Below, one piece after another: positions 35,813-44,559 of a DNA stretch of 64,000 bases; positions within the stretch are counted from its first letter, which is position 1, and each line of letters begins with the position of its first letter. Source of the stretch: Enterococcaceae bacterium OF42-14pH9A (GTDB lineage Bacteria; Bacillota; Bacilli; Lactobacillales; Enterococcaceae); NCBI GenBank assembly GCA_027692465.1, contig JAQEYU010000006.1, positions 5,983 to 69,982 on the forward strand, read 5' to 3'. The notes under the pieces were generated by a model. The model saw nothing but the letters and a program-made list of their open reading frames with translations. It ran no database searches and had not been told where the DNA came from. Position numbers and translations under genes: made by a program.

Positions 35813-36654
35813 AGAAAAAGTCACGTCTGGATCGGATGCGTGACCGCTGGGAGGAAATGCAAATTCGGCGTCGGCGGCATGAGTCCATTTGGTACCTTGG
35901 CTACCTGGCTGTCATGATTATTTTGTATGCCGTGATGATTTTTGGTGGGGTGTTTATCCAATCAAATGACGATACCCGATCAACGAAAATCGGTGCGACC
36001 TATGCGCTGGATCGTGGGAACTATACTTTGATTGAGAAACAGCTAGACTCGAAAAACAGGCGGGCCGCGTTTACACTGGCCAACCCTGAAGCACCACTCG
36101 TCGATCAGGCAACTGAAGTAAAAGCTGAGGTCGAATTCAAAGATTCGTCTGGTGAAAAAGCCAAGACTACGGTATTGCAAGGGGAACGTGGCTACCTGGT
36201 TGTTGTCGTTGAAAACCTACCGGAATCGTACAAAGCAATGAAGGTTAATGTGACGATGAACACGGACAGTCAGTCAACCGAAGCAACGCTTTTGATGAAC
36301 CCGAAACAGGAGACCACCGTCTCTTTCCAATTGCCAAATCAGACAGAAGTTTTGCTGGCTTCCTTGCAGTATCAGATCACTACTAAGGAAAAACAAATCA
36401 CAGATAACCGTCAACTTCAGTCAGAAAATACTCGCCAGATTCAAGAGAACGACGAGAAGATATCACGGCTAGAAGAGGATAAAAAGTACCAGACGGCTGC
36501 TGAAAAACAAGAGACGGACGGGACGATTTCTCAAGTGAAAGAGAGTTCTCGTGGGTTAGCCTCACGTCGTGAGGCACTGGAAAAAGAGAATCAGGAATTG
36601 AAAAATCAGATCGAACTAATCAAGAAAAAGTTAGAAGATGTGGGTGGAAAATGA
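35803..36654 (+). CDS. Bitopic membrane protein with beta domain and coiled coil
   Basis: 283 residues: basic cytoplasmic N-terminus, one membrane helix (about 28-50), a beta-rich extracellular domain (about 55-185) and a C-terminal coiled coil from about 190 (ITTKEKQITDNRQLQSENTR). Overlaps the previous gene by 10 bp. Last gene before the oriT-like region; probably a mating-channel or surface component. No family recognised. Confidence 0.65.
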   Translation: MEVKKKSRLDRMRDRWEEMQIRRRRHESIWYLGYLAVMIILYAVMIFGGVFIQSNDDTRSTKIGATYALDRGNYTLIEKQLDSKNRRAAFTLANPEAPLVDQATEVKAEVEFKDSSGEKAKTTVLQGERGYLVVVVENLPESYKAMKVNVTMNTDSQSTEATLLMNPKQETTVSFQLPNQTEVLLASLQYQITTKEKQITDNRQLQSENTRQIQENDEKISRLEEDKKYQTAAEKQETDGTISQVKESSRGLASRREALEKENQELKNQIELIKKKLEDVGGK

Positions 36655-36661
36655 GTAAAGA

Positions 36662-36820
36662 AGGCAACGCCGTAGCAAGGCGTTAGAACGCCATAAGTTG
36701 GCGATAAAACGCCATAGCAAGGCGTTGGTAGCGCCATAAGTTGGCGTTGTGCGCCCCTATCTGTACCCTAATAAATCAACTGGCACTGCCGGTTTAACCA
36801 CGAATGTGGGTACAGATTTC
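36662..36820 (+). other. Candidate origin of transfer (oriT)
   Basis: Four short hairpins in a row (36665-36746): AACGCC-GTAGCAA-GGCGTT, ACGCC-ATAAGTT-GGCG, AACGCC-ATAGCAA-GGCGTT and GCGCC-ATAAGTT-GGCGTT, so a direct repeat of two alternating hairpins. Next comes a perfect 10-bp inverted repeat, ATCTGTACCC (36759-36768) and GGGTACAGAT (36808-36817). The region is non-coding and lies just before two DNA-binding proteins and the relaxase, the classic place for oriT. The nick site cannot be placed. Confidence 0.75.
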
Positions 36821-36919
36821 CCTTATGCTCTTTCCAATTTTCCCCTTTCTCGTCGCTCCGCGCCGTTCAAGGGGAGTTGGAAACCCACTCCCTTCTTCGA
36901 AAGGAGGTCCCCCCTACCC

Positions 36920-37228
36920 ATGAAAAGATCGAACCGAGAGTTTGATGAGATCCGCATTCGCAATGTGCCAGCTGACAAAAAAGTTCGGCTCAAACAGCGG
37001 GCCGCAGCCGAAGGAAAAACGCTTCAGGCTTTCATGTACGAGAACGCCCTCCGGCTGGCAGACGGCGAAGAAATTAATGACGTTCAAGTCAAAATGACCG
37101 AGCAGCAAACAAAGCTGCTGGAAATTATTGAATCAAACACGTTGGCCCTACAAGAAAATAATCGTCGCTGGGAAATTGTGTTCGGTGATGGCGAAAATGA
37201 ATTGAAGGAGGCAGGTAAAGATGAGTAG
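36920..37228 (+). CDS. Ribbon-helix-helix accessory protein of the relaxosome
   Basis: 102 residues starting MKRSNREFDEIRIRNVPADK; an Arc/CopG-like fold (beta strand, then KKVRLKQRAAAEGKTLQAFM). AAGGAGG lies 12 bases before ATG 36920. Overlaps the next gene by 8 bp. Likely binds the oriT hairpin region and recruits or controls the relaxase. Confidence 0.75.
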   Translation: MKRSNREFDEIRIRNVPADKKVRLKQRAAAEGKTLQAFMYENALRLADGEEINDVQVKMTEQQTKLLEIIESNTLALQENNRRWEIVFGDGENELKEAGKDE

Positions 37229-37685
37229 AAAAACACATCCGACACGAATAAATGTCGATGTATCTGAGAGTACAAAATCTTTTATTCTGGCATATAAGGA
37301 TAAGCATCGCTGTGTGACGCAAGCCGAGGCAATTGATCAGATTGTCAAAGAATTGGAAGATCAAGACACAAAGGAACTTGTCGCAGATCAAATCGCACAG
37401 GCAACCGCGAACTATGTCATTGAGGGCTTGAAACGGCAATACCTGGATCCCTTGCGGATCCGGACAGGGTATGCGGATAAACAAACGAAAGTGCTAATCC
37501 AAATGATGAACCACTTAATGGTGAAAGGTGATTTTGATGATCCAAATATTATTACCACTGATGTTCACTCTTCGACAGCACTAAAGGTGTCAGAAGAAAA
37601 GATTCAAAAGGAAATCGAACACTTCAAGCAAAGAAAGAACACCCGTGAGGCGACTCGTGAGGGCCGTCAGGAGACGAGTGATTAA
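37221..37685 (+). CDS. Second relaxosome accessory protein
   Basis: 154 residues. N-terminal strand (HPTRINVDVSESTKSFILAY) suggests another ribbon-helix-helix domain; the remainder is helical with a basic tail. It overlaps the relaxase start by one base (TAATG). Two small DNA-binding partners before the relaxase are usual for such operons. Confidence 0.7.
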   Translation: MSRKTHPTRINVDVSESTKSFILAYKDKHRCVTQAEAIDQIVKELEDQDTKELVADQIAQATANYVIEGLKRQYLDPLRIRTGYADKQTKVLIQMMNHLMVKGDFDDPNIITTDVHSSTALKVSEEKIQKEIEHFKQRKNTREATREGRQETSD

Positions 37686-38917
37686 TGGTGATTCAAGCAG
37701 GGGTTGTCATGAAGACAAAATTTATTGGAGCAGGCGACAAGCGCTTTGGCAAGGCCATTGATTACCTGGATAAAGAGAAGTCTAAACGTCAAAATAATCT
37801 CAATCAGTACTATGCCTTTGACGACTACTCTCACTCGCCGGACAAGTTGAAAAATATTACTGCTCTTTTCAACGGCCGACAGGATTACCTGGATGAAAGT
37901 GCCAAACTTGAACTAAAGAAGGACTTCACTGAAGCTCGTGAAAACGGCAGCCCAATGTGGCAGACCGTGTTCAGTTTTGACAACGATTATCTGAAAGAGC
38001 TGGGTCTCTTTCGGGTCGGAGATCATGACTTTTTAGATGAAGGAGCCTTGAAGCAGGCAACAACGTTGGCAATGAATAAGGTGATTAATGATTTGAATCT
38101 TGGGGCAACCGCCAGATGGACGGCTGCCATTCACTATGATACGGATAACATTCACGTCCACACGATGCTAGTGACAACAGATCCCGAGGCGACGTTGGAA
38201 AAAATGATTTATAAGGAGAAGGAAGTTTACCGAGGAAAGATTCCACCAAAGACCACGCGGGCAATGAAATCAAAGTTTGCGAATGCGATTGCTGATCGGG
38301 ATCCAACGTTGGCCAGAATCTCTTATCTCATGCGGGAGCAAGTGGTGAAGCAATCAATGAGTGTCGGTTTTTCGAAAGATATCCAGATCATGAGGAGTAT
38401 CACGCAGCTTGTCAATCAGCTGCCGAAGGATCGCCGTCTTTGGAAATACGGAAACAATGCAATGGCACAATTTCGACCACAGATTGATGGGCTGGCTCGG
38501 GCGATTATCGCGAGAAATAATCCGAAGGCGATGGAGGAGCTGGAACAGCTTCTGGATGAACAGGATCGTTTCTTCAAGCTAACCTATGGTACTGGTGCTG
38601 GTGGTGCGCCGCTCTCTTACAAAGAAAATCAGCTAAAACAAGTCAACAAGGATATGGGAAATGCACTTTTGAAAGAGTTGGTTCGCAGCATGTCTCGAGA
38701 GGAATGGCTTGCACAAAATCGCTACACTCCAGAACAAATTCAGGCCTATCTCGAAGAAAAAAAGGAGCCGATGGTCACAAAGAAAACCCTCAACCGAATC
38801 ACAGAGGCGGTGGAAGGCAGCCGACAAGAGTATTTGAGTAAGCGTGCCTACTACCAGGAACAATACCGGAAAGACATGCAACGAAAACATGAATTAGAAC
38901 AGGGGAGAGGCTACTAA
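37685..38917 (+). CDS. MOB_L-type relaxase
   Basis: 410 residues. The HUH-type metal motif reads HYDTDNIHVHTML near residues 151-163, and the protein resembles the pLS20/MobL relaxase group in size and in the preceding AAIHYD strand. It nicks oriT, pilots the strand through the channel, and re-ligates it. The catalytic Tyr cannot be assigned with certainty. The helical C-terminal part (LNRITEAVEGSRQEYLSKRA) may bind VirD4. Confidence 0.85.
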   Translation: MVIQAGVVMKTKFIGAGDKRFGKAIDYLDKEKSKRQNNLNQYYAFDDYSHSPDKLKNITALFNGRQDYLDESAKLELKKDFTEARENGSPMWQTVFSFDNDYLKELGLFRVGDHDFLDEGALKQATTLAMNKVINDLNLGATARWTAAIHYDTDNIHVHTMLVTTDPEATLEKMIYKEKEVYRGKIPPKTTRAMKSKFANAIADRDPTLARISYLMREQVVKQSMSVGFSKDIQIMRSITQLVNQLPKDRRLWKYGNNAMAQFRPQIDGLARAIIARNNPKAMEELEQLLDEQDRFFKLTYGTGAGGAPLSYKENQLKQVNKDMGNALLKELVRSMSREEWLAQNRYTPEQIQAYLEEKKEPMVTKKTLNRITEAVEGSRQEYLSKRAYYQEQYRKDMQRKHELEQGRGY

Positions 38918-38934
38918 CTTGGTAGTCTCTTTTT
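38906..38934 (+). terminator. Terminator overlapping the relaxase stop
   Basis: AGAGGCTAC pairs with GTAGTCTCT around TAACTTG, then TTTT. It reduces readthrough into the primase gene. Confidence 0.7.
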
Positions 38935-38955
38935 CTATCTGAAGGAGGAAAAGAG

Positions 38956-41133
38956 ATGGCACAATCAGCGCAAAAGACACGGAAGCGTGTGTATACGAAA
39001 GAAGAAATCCAGCGGGCGAATCAAGTGGATATGGTGGACTTTATCCAGTCTCACGGTCAAGGCACCCTTGAAGGGCATGGCCGTTACTTTAAGTATCATG
39101 TGAACGGTCATGATTCACTGGTCATTGACAAAAAGCTGAACTATTTCTATCACAATGGCCAACAACGCGGGGATAACCTTGTCGCTCTTTTGAGAGAGTA
39201 TGAGGGGTATTCCTTTCCTGATGCTGTCGGTTTTTTGTTGGGGGAAGACCTGGAGCCGCATAAAGAATTTGTCGAAGAGCCCATCGGGCCCTACCAGCAA
39301 GTGTATGAACAGGATACGACTTATGATCAAGCACAGAACTATTTACGCAAGGTACGGGGAATTGATAAAGATATTGTCGATTTTCTCTTTACGAATGGCT
39401 ATGTCATTCAGGATAAAAAATACAAAAGTGCTGTTTTTCAATGGCGAGAGTTCGGTTTGCCACAAGGTGAAATCGTAGGCGCGACGTCTCAAGGAACAAC
39501 TGTTGACTACAATCAGTATGGGAAGCGCGGAACCGCCAAATATATTGCAAAAAATTCAAAACGGCATTATGGATTTTCAATCACGCTGGGTAAACCAAAG
39601 CAGTATCTTTTCTTTGAATCAACGATTGATTTGCTCTCTTACTGGTCGTTGCATAAGGAGTTGGACAATAGTCGGTTGATGAGCCTGGAAGGGTTGAAGC
39701 ATCAATCAATCCTAAACTTTATTCAAGAAACCAATGGGTACTTTGATCAGCTACCAACTGAAGGTATCGTCTACGGCGTGGACAACGATGCAGCTGGTCA
39801 CCGGTTGTTTGATTTTGTCGAGGAACGGATCAATATCATTGGCAGTCGAGAGTCAGACAAACCAGCAGAAAATATCAATCAGATTCCCTTTGATCATGAA
39901 ATCCCGAACCAAATGATTCAACTTTATCAAGAGGCCGCAGAGGACTTTCCCAACGTCAATTGGGTAACGTTGGCCACTGTTCATAAGATTGAGACCAATT
40001 ATTCCAATACAAATAAGATTGCCAATAACTTCAACTTACACCGCTACTTTGCCCAGGACGCTACGAGTAAGCTACCTAATGAAGAAATCGATGTGGCGCT
40101 TGCCGTTCAATCCGCGGCAGAGGAACTACATGCCGTTTTATTGGACGCACCAGATCCGAATGACCCGGTAGAACAGCTGGTGAGTCTCTACGTTGATCAA
40201 GATGAATCTGAGAGTAAACGGCAGCTGATTAAAGAGAAGATTCAGTATTACTATGACGATTACTATGCAGGAAACTACCAACGTGTGGAAGAAATTTCGA
40301 AGGATTGGAATGAGCTGTTGTTACAACAACGTTCAGAAGGAATGGTAACAGAACGTGAACCACTTGCCTTTGATCCAAAACGTGATGGGTTGGACGACTA
40401 CCTGACAGAAACATTCGATTACTACCTGCAAGATTCTCCGACACAAGAAGCTGTCCGTGGTATGCTGGTTGGGAAATATGGCATTAACGTCAATGTCGTC
40501 AATGCCTTAATCAAAAAGGGCCTGATTCGGCAGGACGTCAATGATCGGATTGTTTTTCTTTGGAACAATGAGGGCGAAGTCATTGGGGGACAAATTCGTG
40601 GGACGTTCTACAATAAGGCAGCCTTCAAGAAAACAGCTGGGTATGAGAAGAAGGTCATGGATAAATCAGAAGAAGGCTACGGCTTCAATGTGACACTAGG
40701 CCGGCCGGATAAGATGCACCTTTTCCAAACCCCTGAAGACCTGTTGGCATTTTGGACGATGCACATTGATGATCTGAAAGACACGGTACTATTTTCCCTG
40801 TCGAACAATAATCCAGACGACGTGATCAAAAATATTAATCTCAAAATGAAGGCAGGATATAAGATTAAGCAGGTGGAGTTTTGCATGGGAAACAACCAGG
40901 AATCACTTGATCTTATGGACAAGGTGGCTCAGCTCGAAAGCTTTGATCGGCAGACTGGGCAGCTAACCACTATCCAGGGAGATAAAATCCAATTTCGCTC
41001 TCTGCGGCCGAGAATCGGGATTGATTGGTTGAGTGAACTTGATGAAAAGCGCGCACGGATGGCAGCCTTAGATCGAGCGAACGGGCGTGCCGGACAGCAG
41101 TTGAATCAAGTTGTGTCCTATAGTCGAACGTAA
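38956..41133 (+). CDS. Primase-like protein with duplicated DUF3991/Toprim unit
   Basis: 725 residues. The N-terminal 90 residues resemble a degenerate CHC2 zinc-finger domain without the cysteines. The first DUF3991-Toprim unit has YLFFESTIDLLSYW (near 217) and the acidic motif GVDNDAAGHRLFD (near 272). A second unit (about 470-690) has the equivalent MHLFQTPEDLLAFW and CMGNNQESLDLMD, where the metal-binding acids are lost. It probably primes the complementary strand in the recipient. Strong AAGGAGG before the ATG. Confidence 0.8.
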   Translation: MAQSAQKTRKRVYTKEEIQRANQVDMVDFIQSHGQGTLEGHGRYFKYHVNGHDSLVIDKKLNYFYHNGQQRGDNLVALLREYEGYSFPDAVGFLLGEDLEPHKEFVEEPIGPYQQVYEQDTTYDQAQNYLRKVRGIDKDIVDFLFTNGYVIQDKKYKSAVFQWREFGLPQGEIVGATSQGTTVDYNQYGKRGTAKYIAKNSKRHYGFSITLGKPKQYLFFESTIDLLSYWSLHKELDNSRLMSLEGLKHQSILNFIQETNGYFDQLPTEGIVYGVDNDAAGHRLFDFVEERINIIGSRESDKPAENINQIPFDHEIPNQMIQLYQEAAEDFPNVNWVTLATVHKIETNYSNTNKIANNFNLHRYFAQDATSKLPNEEIDVALAVQSAAEELHAVLLDAPDPNDPVEQLVSLYVDQDESESKRQLIKEKIQYYYDDYYAGNYQRVEEISKDWNELLLQQRSEGMVTEREPLAFDPKRDGLDDYLTETFDYYLQDSPTQEAVRGMLVGKYGINVNVVNALIKKGLIRQDVNDRIVFLWNNEGEVIGGQIRGTFYNKAAFKKTAGYEKKVMDKSEEGYGFNVTLGRPDKMHLFQTPEDLLAFWTMHIDDLKDTVLFSLSNNNPDDVIKNINLKMKAGYKIKQVEFCMGNNQESLDLMDKVAQLESFDRQTGQLTTIQGDKIQFRSLRPRIGIDWLSELDEKRARMAALDRANGRAGQQLNQVVSYSRT

Positions 41134-41144
41134 GGAGGAAAAAC

Positions 41145-41594
41145 ATGAATAATGTGTGTCAAAGTGGACGTGTAACCCGAGATCCGCAACTGCGTAAAAC
41201 CAACTCTGGAACTACGGTTGTTGCCTTTAATCTAGCGGTCAATCGAGACCGAATCGGTAAAGATGGTAAGAAGATGGTAGATTTTATCCCTTGCGTCATT
41301 TGGCGTAAGGGAGCAGAAAATTTTGTTAAGTACGTGAAAAAAGGAACCCTGGTGGAAATTACCGGGTTCAACTCCACACGCACTTATCAAAAGGGCGACA
41401 CAAAGGTGTTTGTGATGGAAGTTACCGCATTGACTTTTCGGGTTCTGGAAAGTCGCTCGGCTATCGAACATCGGCAGCAAGCAGCGGACCATACGGCACC
41501 TGCTTCAGAAGAATTTCCGGAAGATGGGTCCTACGATCCGTATGATTCTGGACATACGTGGGTCGATATTTCAGACGACGATATGCCGTTTTGA
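41145..41594 (+). CDS. ssb: Single-stranded DNA-binding protein
   Basis: 149 residues with a complete OB-fold (MNNVCQSGRVTRDPQLRKTN, FNLAVNRD, DFIPCVIWRKGAENF) and the acidic tip DDDMPF that contacts partner proteins. It coats single-stranded plasmid DNA during transfer or replication. Eleven bp after the primase-like gene, with AAGGAGG. Confidence 0.95.
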   Translation: MNNVCQSGRVTRDPQLRKTNSGTTVVAFNLAVNRDRIGKDGKKMVDFIPCVIWRKGAENFVKYVKKGTLVEITGFNSTRTYQKGDTKVFVMEVTALTFRVLESRSAIEHRQQAADHTAPASEEFPEDGSYDPYDSGHTWVDISDDDMPF

Positions 41595-41608
41595 TCGAGT
41601 GGACATGC

Positions 41609-41639
41609 GAAAAGAGGAAGGCGCTGCCTTCCTCTTTTC
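41609..41639 (+). terminator. Terminator at the end of the transfer operon
   Basis: GAAAAGAGGAAGGC pairs perfectly with GCCTTCCTCTTTTC around GCT; A and T runs at both sides make it usable in both directions. Confidence 0.85.
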
Positions 41640-41660
41640 ACTAAAATATGTTACACTATT

Positions 41661-41784
41661 TATGTAAAGAGGACGTACTCGACATACGCCCTCAAGTAGA
41701 CCGTTTAAAGCGGTAGCAAGAGTTTAATTACAAAGAGTAATCAGTCAGCACTCGCTAAAGTTTATGACTGGTTACTTTTTTTTG
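41661..41784 (+). ncRNA. Antisense RNA of holin-like toxin module 2
   Basis: Same layout as the RNA at 22068-22186. Terminator AGTAATCAGTCA/TGACTGGTTACT with eight T and the same loop CTCGCTAAAG. A -10-like TACACT lies at 41652-41657; no convincing -35. Its 3' end overlaps the 3' end of the toxin frame. Confidence 0.6.
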
Positions 41785-41876
41785 TCATTTTTTAGCACGG
41801 ACACAACCAAACCAATTAATGCAATGGTAAACATACCAAAGGCAAAAATCGTCTGAATTGTTTCATATGCAGACAA
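41772..41876 (-). CDS. Holin-like type I toxin, copy 2
   Basis: 34 residues from TTG 41876: SAYETIQTIFAFGMFTIAL then VVSVLKNDKKK, one hydrophobic helix plus a basic tail. AAAGGAG is 8 bases upstream. The upstream block encoding M-VLPKS (ATG 41914) is conserved in DNA but one base shorter than copy 1, so it is out of frame with the helix. Either the TTG is the true start or this copy is a frameshifted pseudogene. Confidence 0.6.
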   Translation of the reverse strand: MSAYETIQTIFAFGMFTIALIGLVVSVLKNDKKK

Positions 41877-42096
41877 AAGGCTTCTCCTTTCAAAGATTTT
41901 GGAAGTACGCACATACGCACCACCTCACTTTCCAAGATAGCCACCACCATAAACTTTCTACTTTGCCAGTATAGCATGAAACATGCAGCGAACGTCCCAA
42001 AAAACAGGGATTCTCTGCGTGTTTTTTTGTCTTTTCTCAAAGCAACGGATGGAGAATTTCTTCAGGAAATGGTATGATGGTCTTGGGGTGAGTGAT

Positions 42097-42714
42097 GTGT
42101 TAAACGAGAAAACTAGACTTGTATTTGAACTGTATAGTGGGACTTTGCCAGTGAAGGTTGCAGCAGAACACGGGATTAGCAATGGGACACTACAAAAAGC
42201 CTACCGACGTGGTGAAATAGAGAAACCATATCGTGGTGTCTATGTTCTTCCTGAGAGCTTAGATGATGATCTATTGGCCATGCAATCGATTTACTCAAAA
42301 GGTATTTATTCTTATGAAACAGCTCTTTATCTGAATGGTTTAGGCAGCTTCGTACCCTTCAAATACTATATGACTTTTCCTCGTGGATACAGTAACTCCT
42401 CGTTCGAGGAAAATATGATTTCACCAAGTTGGATTACTGAAAAATATTATGAGATTGGCCTAACTGAATTGCTGTCTTTGGTTGGAAATCCCTTACGTGT
42501 GTACGACAAAGAACGAACAATCCTGGATATTCTAGGCTCAAAAAGAATCCTGCCCTATTTAGTTGAAGAGGCAGTTTATGATTACTACACGGATAGTGAT
42601 GCGGATTTTGATCGCTTAGTTCATTATGCGGAACAAATGAAGCGTACCTATTTGCTGAAAAGGTGGAATGAGTATCTTGTTAAGTTTAGCAAAAATGAAA
42701 AATCTAGTTCGTGA
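42097..42714 (+). CDS. abiEi: AbiEi-like antitoxin of a type IV toxin-antitoxin system
   Basis: 205 residues from GTG 42097, with GGGGTGAG upstream and a promoter-like TATGAT at 42073-42078. N-terminal winged helix (AAEHGISNGTLQKAYRRGEI) followed by the AbiEi-type C-terminal domain (YETALYLNGLGSFVPFKYYM). It represses the operon and counters the AbiEii nucleotidyltransferase. The coding frame is open further upstream, but that part overlaps the promoter. Overlaps the next gene. Confidence 0.85.
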   Translation: MLNEKTRLVFELYSGTLPVKVAAEHGISNGTLQKAYRRGEIEKPYRGVYVLPESLDDDLLAMQSIYSKGIYSYETALYLNGLGSFVPFKYYMTFPRGYSNSSFEENMISPSWITEKYYEIGLTELLSLVGNPLRVYDKERTILDILGSKRILPYLVEEAVYDYYTDSDADFDRLVHYAEQMKRTYLLKRWNEYLVKFSKNEKSSS

Positions 42715-43615
42715 AAAATCAAAGGAATTCCATGTCCCGCCGCAACAATTGTATTCGCTGTATGGGCTGGAGGAATTATTAAAACGCTTATCTGACTCTC
42801 CGTACAAAGAGTATTTAGTGATTAAGGGTGGGTATTTACTGACATCAGTCTTTGGCCTGGATAATCGGACAACAAAAGATTTAGATGCTTCAGTAAAGGA
42901 TCTTAGTTTGGATAGAGAAACGATTGAGGCGATTGGGGCATATCTCGAAAGCCCTTATCCTGATGGAAAAGTTCATTTCAAAGTAACTACAATTAAAGAT
43001 TCAAGGGAAAACTTCGAATACAGTGGGTTTAATATGCGACTGCATTTTATCAACGAGTCTGCCGTCATTCCGTTAGATCTTGATATTACTACTGGCGAAA
43101 AAATTCTTCCTACGCCAGAAACAAAAATCCCACTGATTTTTTCGGAAGGGGAGATTTCGTTCCAGGCATACCCTGCCGAGCAAATTCTATCTGATAAACT
43201 TTATACAACCCTAGCCTATGGGGCAATTGACGATACGAATTCGCGAGCCAAGGATTTGTACGATCTGTACTATTTGAGTACCTTTCATGAACAAATCGAT
43301 TACGCGGCGGTAAAACAGTCCATTGAGGCAACGAAGAAACAAAGAGGGGATCAAATTGAACCTTCAGACTATATGCAAATTCTAGATCAGTTAGAGTCGT
43401 CACCCAGACAGCAAGCTTATTGGGAGAAGTATCAACTTGATCATGCGTATGCAATTGGTGTCCCTTTTGCAAAAGGCTTTGAAGCTGCAAGAAGTGTTAT
43501 CAAGCAAGCCTATCCAGAGTTAGAAAAAGGAGCAAAAAGGTCTAATGAGTTGGAGTCAGGACCGTCGCATTCGGTACACAGAAGGATTGAGCCTGAACGT
43601 GGCCGCAGCAGATAG
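42668..43615 (+). CDS. abiEii: AbiEii-like nucleotidyltransferase toxin
   Basis: About 306-315 residues. The nucleotidyltransferase motif KGGYLLTSVFGLDNRTTKDLD (split here by a Gly-Leu loop) and the later VIPLDLDITTG and LSDKLYTTLAYG segments match the AbiEii/AbiGii family, which aborts phage infection and can stabilise plasmids. The start is uncertain: ATG 42668, TTG 42677 and ATG 42695 are all in frame; TTG 42677 has the best spacing to AGGTGG. Translation is coupled to abiEi. Confidence 0.87.
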   Translation: MSILLSLAKMKNLVREKSKEFHVPPQQLYSLYGLEELLKRLSDSPYKEYLVIKGGYLLTSVFGLDNRTTKDLDASVKDLSLDRETIEAIGAYLESPYPDGKVHFKVTTIKDSRENFEYSGFNMRLHFINESAVIPLDLDITTGEKILPTPETKIPLIFSEGEISFQAYPAEQILSDKLYTTLAYGAIDDTNSRAKDLYDLYYLSTFHEQIDYAAVKQSIEATKKQRGDQIEPSDYMQILDQLESSPRQQAYWEKYQLDHAYAIGVPFAKGFEAARSVIKQAYPELEKGAKRSNELESGPSHSVHRRIEPERGRSR

Positions 43616-43648
43616 TAGGAATCGGTAGAAGGATTATAATAGTAACTA

Positions 43649-43684
43649 GGACCACCTTTGCGAAAAGAGGTGGTTCTTTTATTT
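43649..43684 (+). terminator. Terminator after abiE
   Basis: GGACCACCTTT pairs with AAAGAGGTGGTTC, then TTTTATTT. The following 43685-43971 is AT-rich and shows nothing else I can name. Confidence 0.75.
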
Positions 43685-43971
43685 ATAAACATTTGGAGAC
43701 AAGTTGCTGATTTTGTTTGTCATTCAGTTAAAGAATAAATAAAATAACGTAAATTTAGTGAACTTGTTATGATAAATAGTCTTTAAAAACCGATATCCAT
43801 AGTAAATAATTTTGGATATTGAGCAAAAATTATTTATATTTTGTAAAGCTCTCAAATATAGGAATTATTACATAATAAATTTGAACAAAAATGAAATAAA
43901 ACGTTGAGTTCGGACGCTTATGATCAAAATATAAAGTTATTTAACATGAAATAGACTGCAGGTGACAACAA

Positions 43972-43985
43972 TGTAAGCGCTATCA
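43972..43985 (+). promoter_or_regulatory. cre site (CcpA operator)
   Basis: TGTAAGCGCTATCA fits the cre consensus TGWAANCGNTNWCA at every position. It lies about 150 bp before the secreted-peptide gene at 44133, so that cluster is probably under carbon catabolite control. Confidence 0.75.
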
Positions 43986-44132
43986 TTACGTTGTCTGGTT
44001 TGGTAATATATGTTTATCAGAAGGTGATACCTTTTGAACAAGAATTCTTGATTGGCTGCTGCTATTGTCATTTGGTCTTGTCAATGTCTTTGTGGAGAAA
44101 AGGGCTTTATTATTGAAGAGGAGGAATGTATA

Positions 44133-44549
44133 ATGACTAAAAAGGTAACAATGGTATTATCTATTTTTTTGTTGGCATTCGCATCGCTTGGATTTGGAAA
44201 TGTTGTTGCTTCTGCTGCTGAAACCTATTATGAGGGAACAGGAATGAGTCGCTCGAAATGCACACTTAGAAGGACGTATACTTCAAGTGAACTCAAAACA
44301 ATGGGAGAGGCATATAACAAGAACGCGGCAAAAGTTGCAGAAATGGGTGTTGTAGCTGCTCTGGTTCCTTATATCGGAAAAGTTCTTGGAACAACTGCAG
44401 GACTGATGGCCTCTGAGGCAGGTATGAAGGGAAGTTCACTGATTTCAAAAGGAAACAGTGGATACAAGGCAAAAGAGTTCTATTGCGAAAAGGTAACATG
44501 GGATGGATATTCTAGAAAATCTTACGTGACTTTCAAATTTGTGAAATGA
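44133..44549 (+). CDS. Secreted small protein, candidate bacteriocin or toxin
   Basis: 138 residues. Clear signal peptide ending ASA-AET near residue 29, then a basic mature part of about 110 residues with two cysteines (KCTLRR and FYCEKV) that can form one disulfide, and a glycine-rich hydrophobic helix pair (VVAALVPYIGKVLGTTAGLMA). GAGGAGG precedes ATG 44133. The following small membrane protein and thioredoxin-like lipoprotein make this look like a bacteriocin-immunity-accessory cluster. I do not recognise the exact family. Confidence 0.7.
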   Translation: MTKKVTMVLSIFLLAFASLGFGNVVASAAETYYEGTGMSRSKCTLRRTYTSSELKTMGEAYNKNAAKVAEMGVVAALVPYIGKVLGTTAGLMASEAGMKGSSLISKGNSGYKAKEFYCEKVTWDGYSRKSYVTFKFVK

Positions 44550-44559
44550 GGTGAAAGAA

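Noticed and set aside
41983..42096. Longer N-terminus of AbiEi
   Set aside because: It overlaps the likely promoter and encodes low-quality sequence; GTG 42097 has a good ribosome site and matches the usual domain start.
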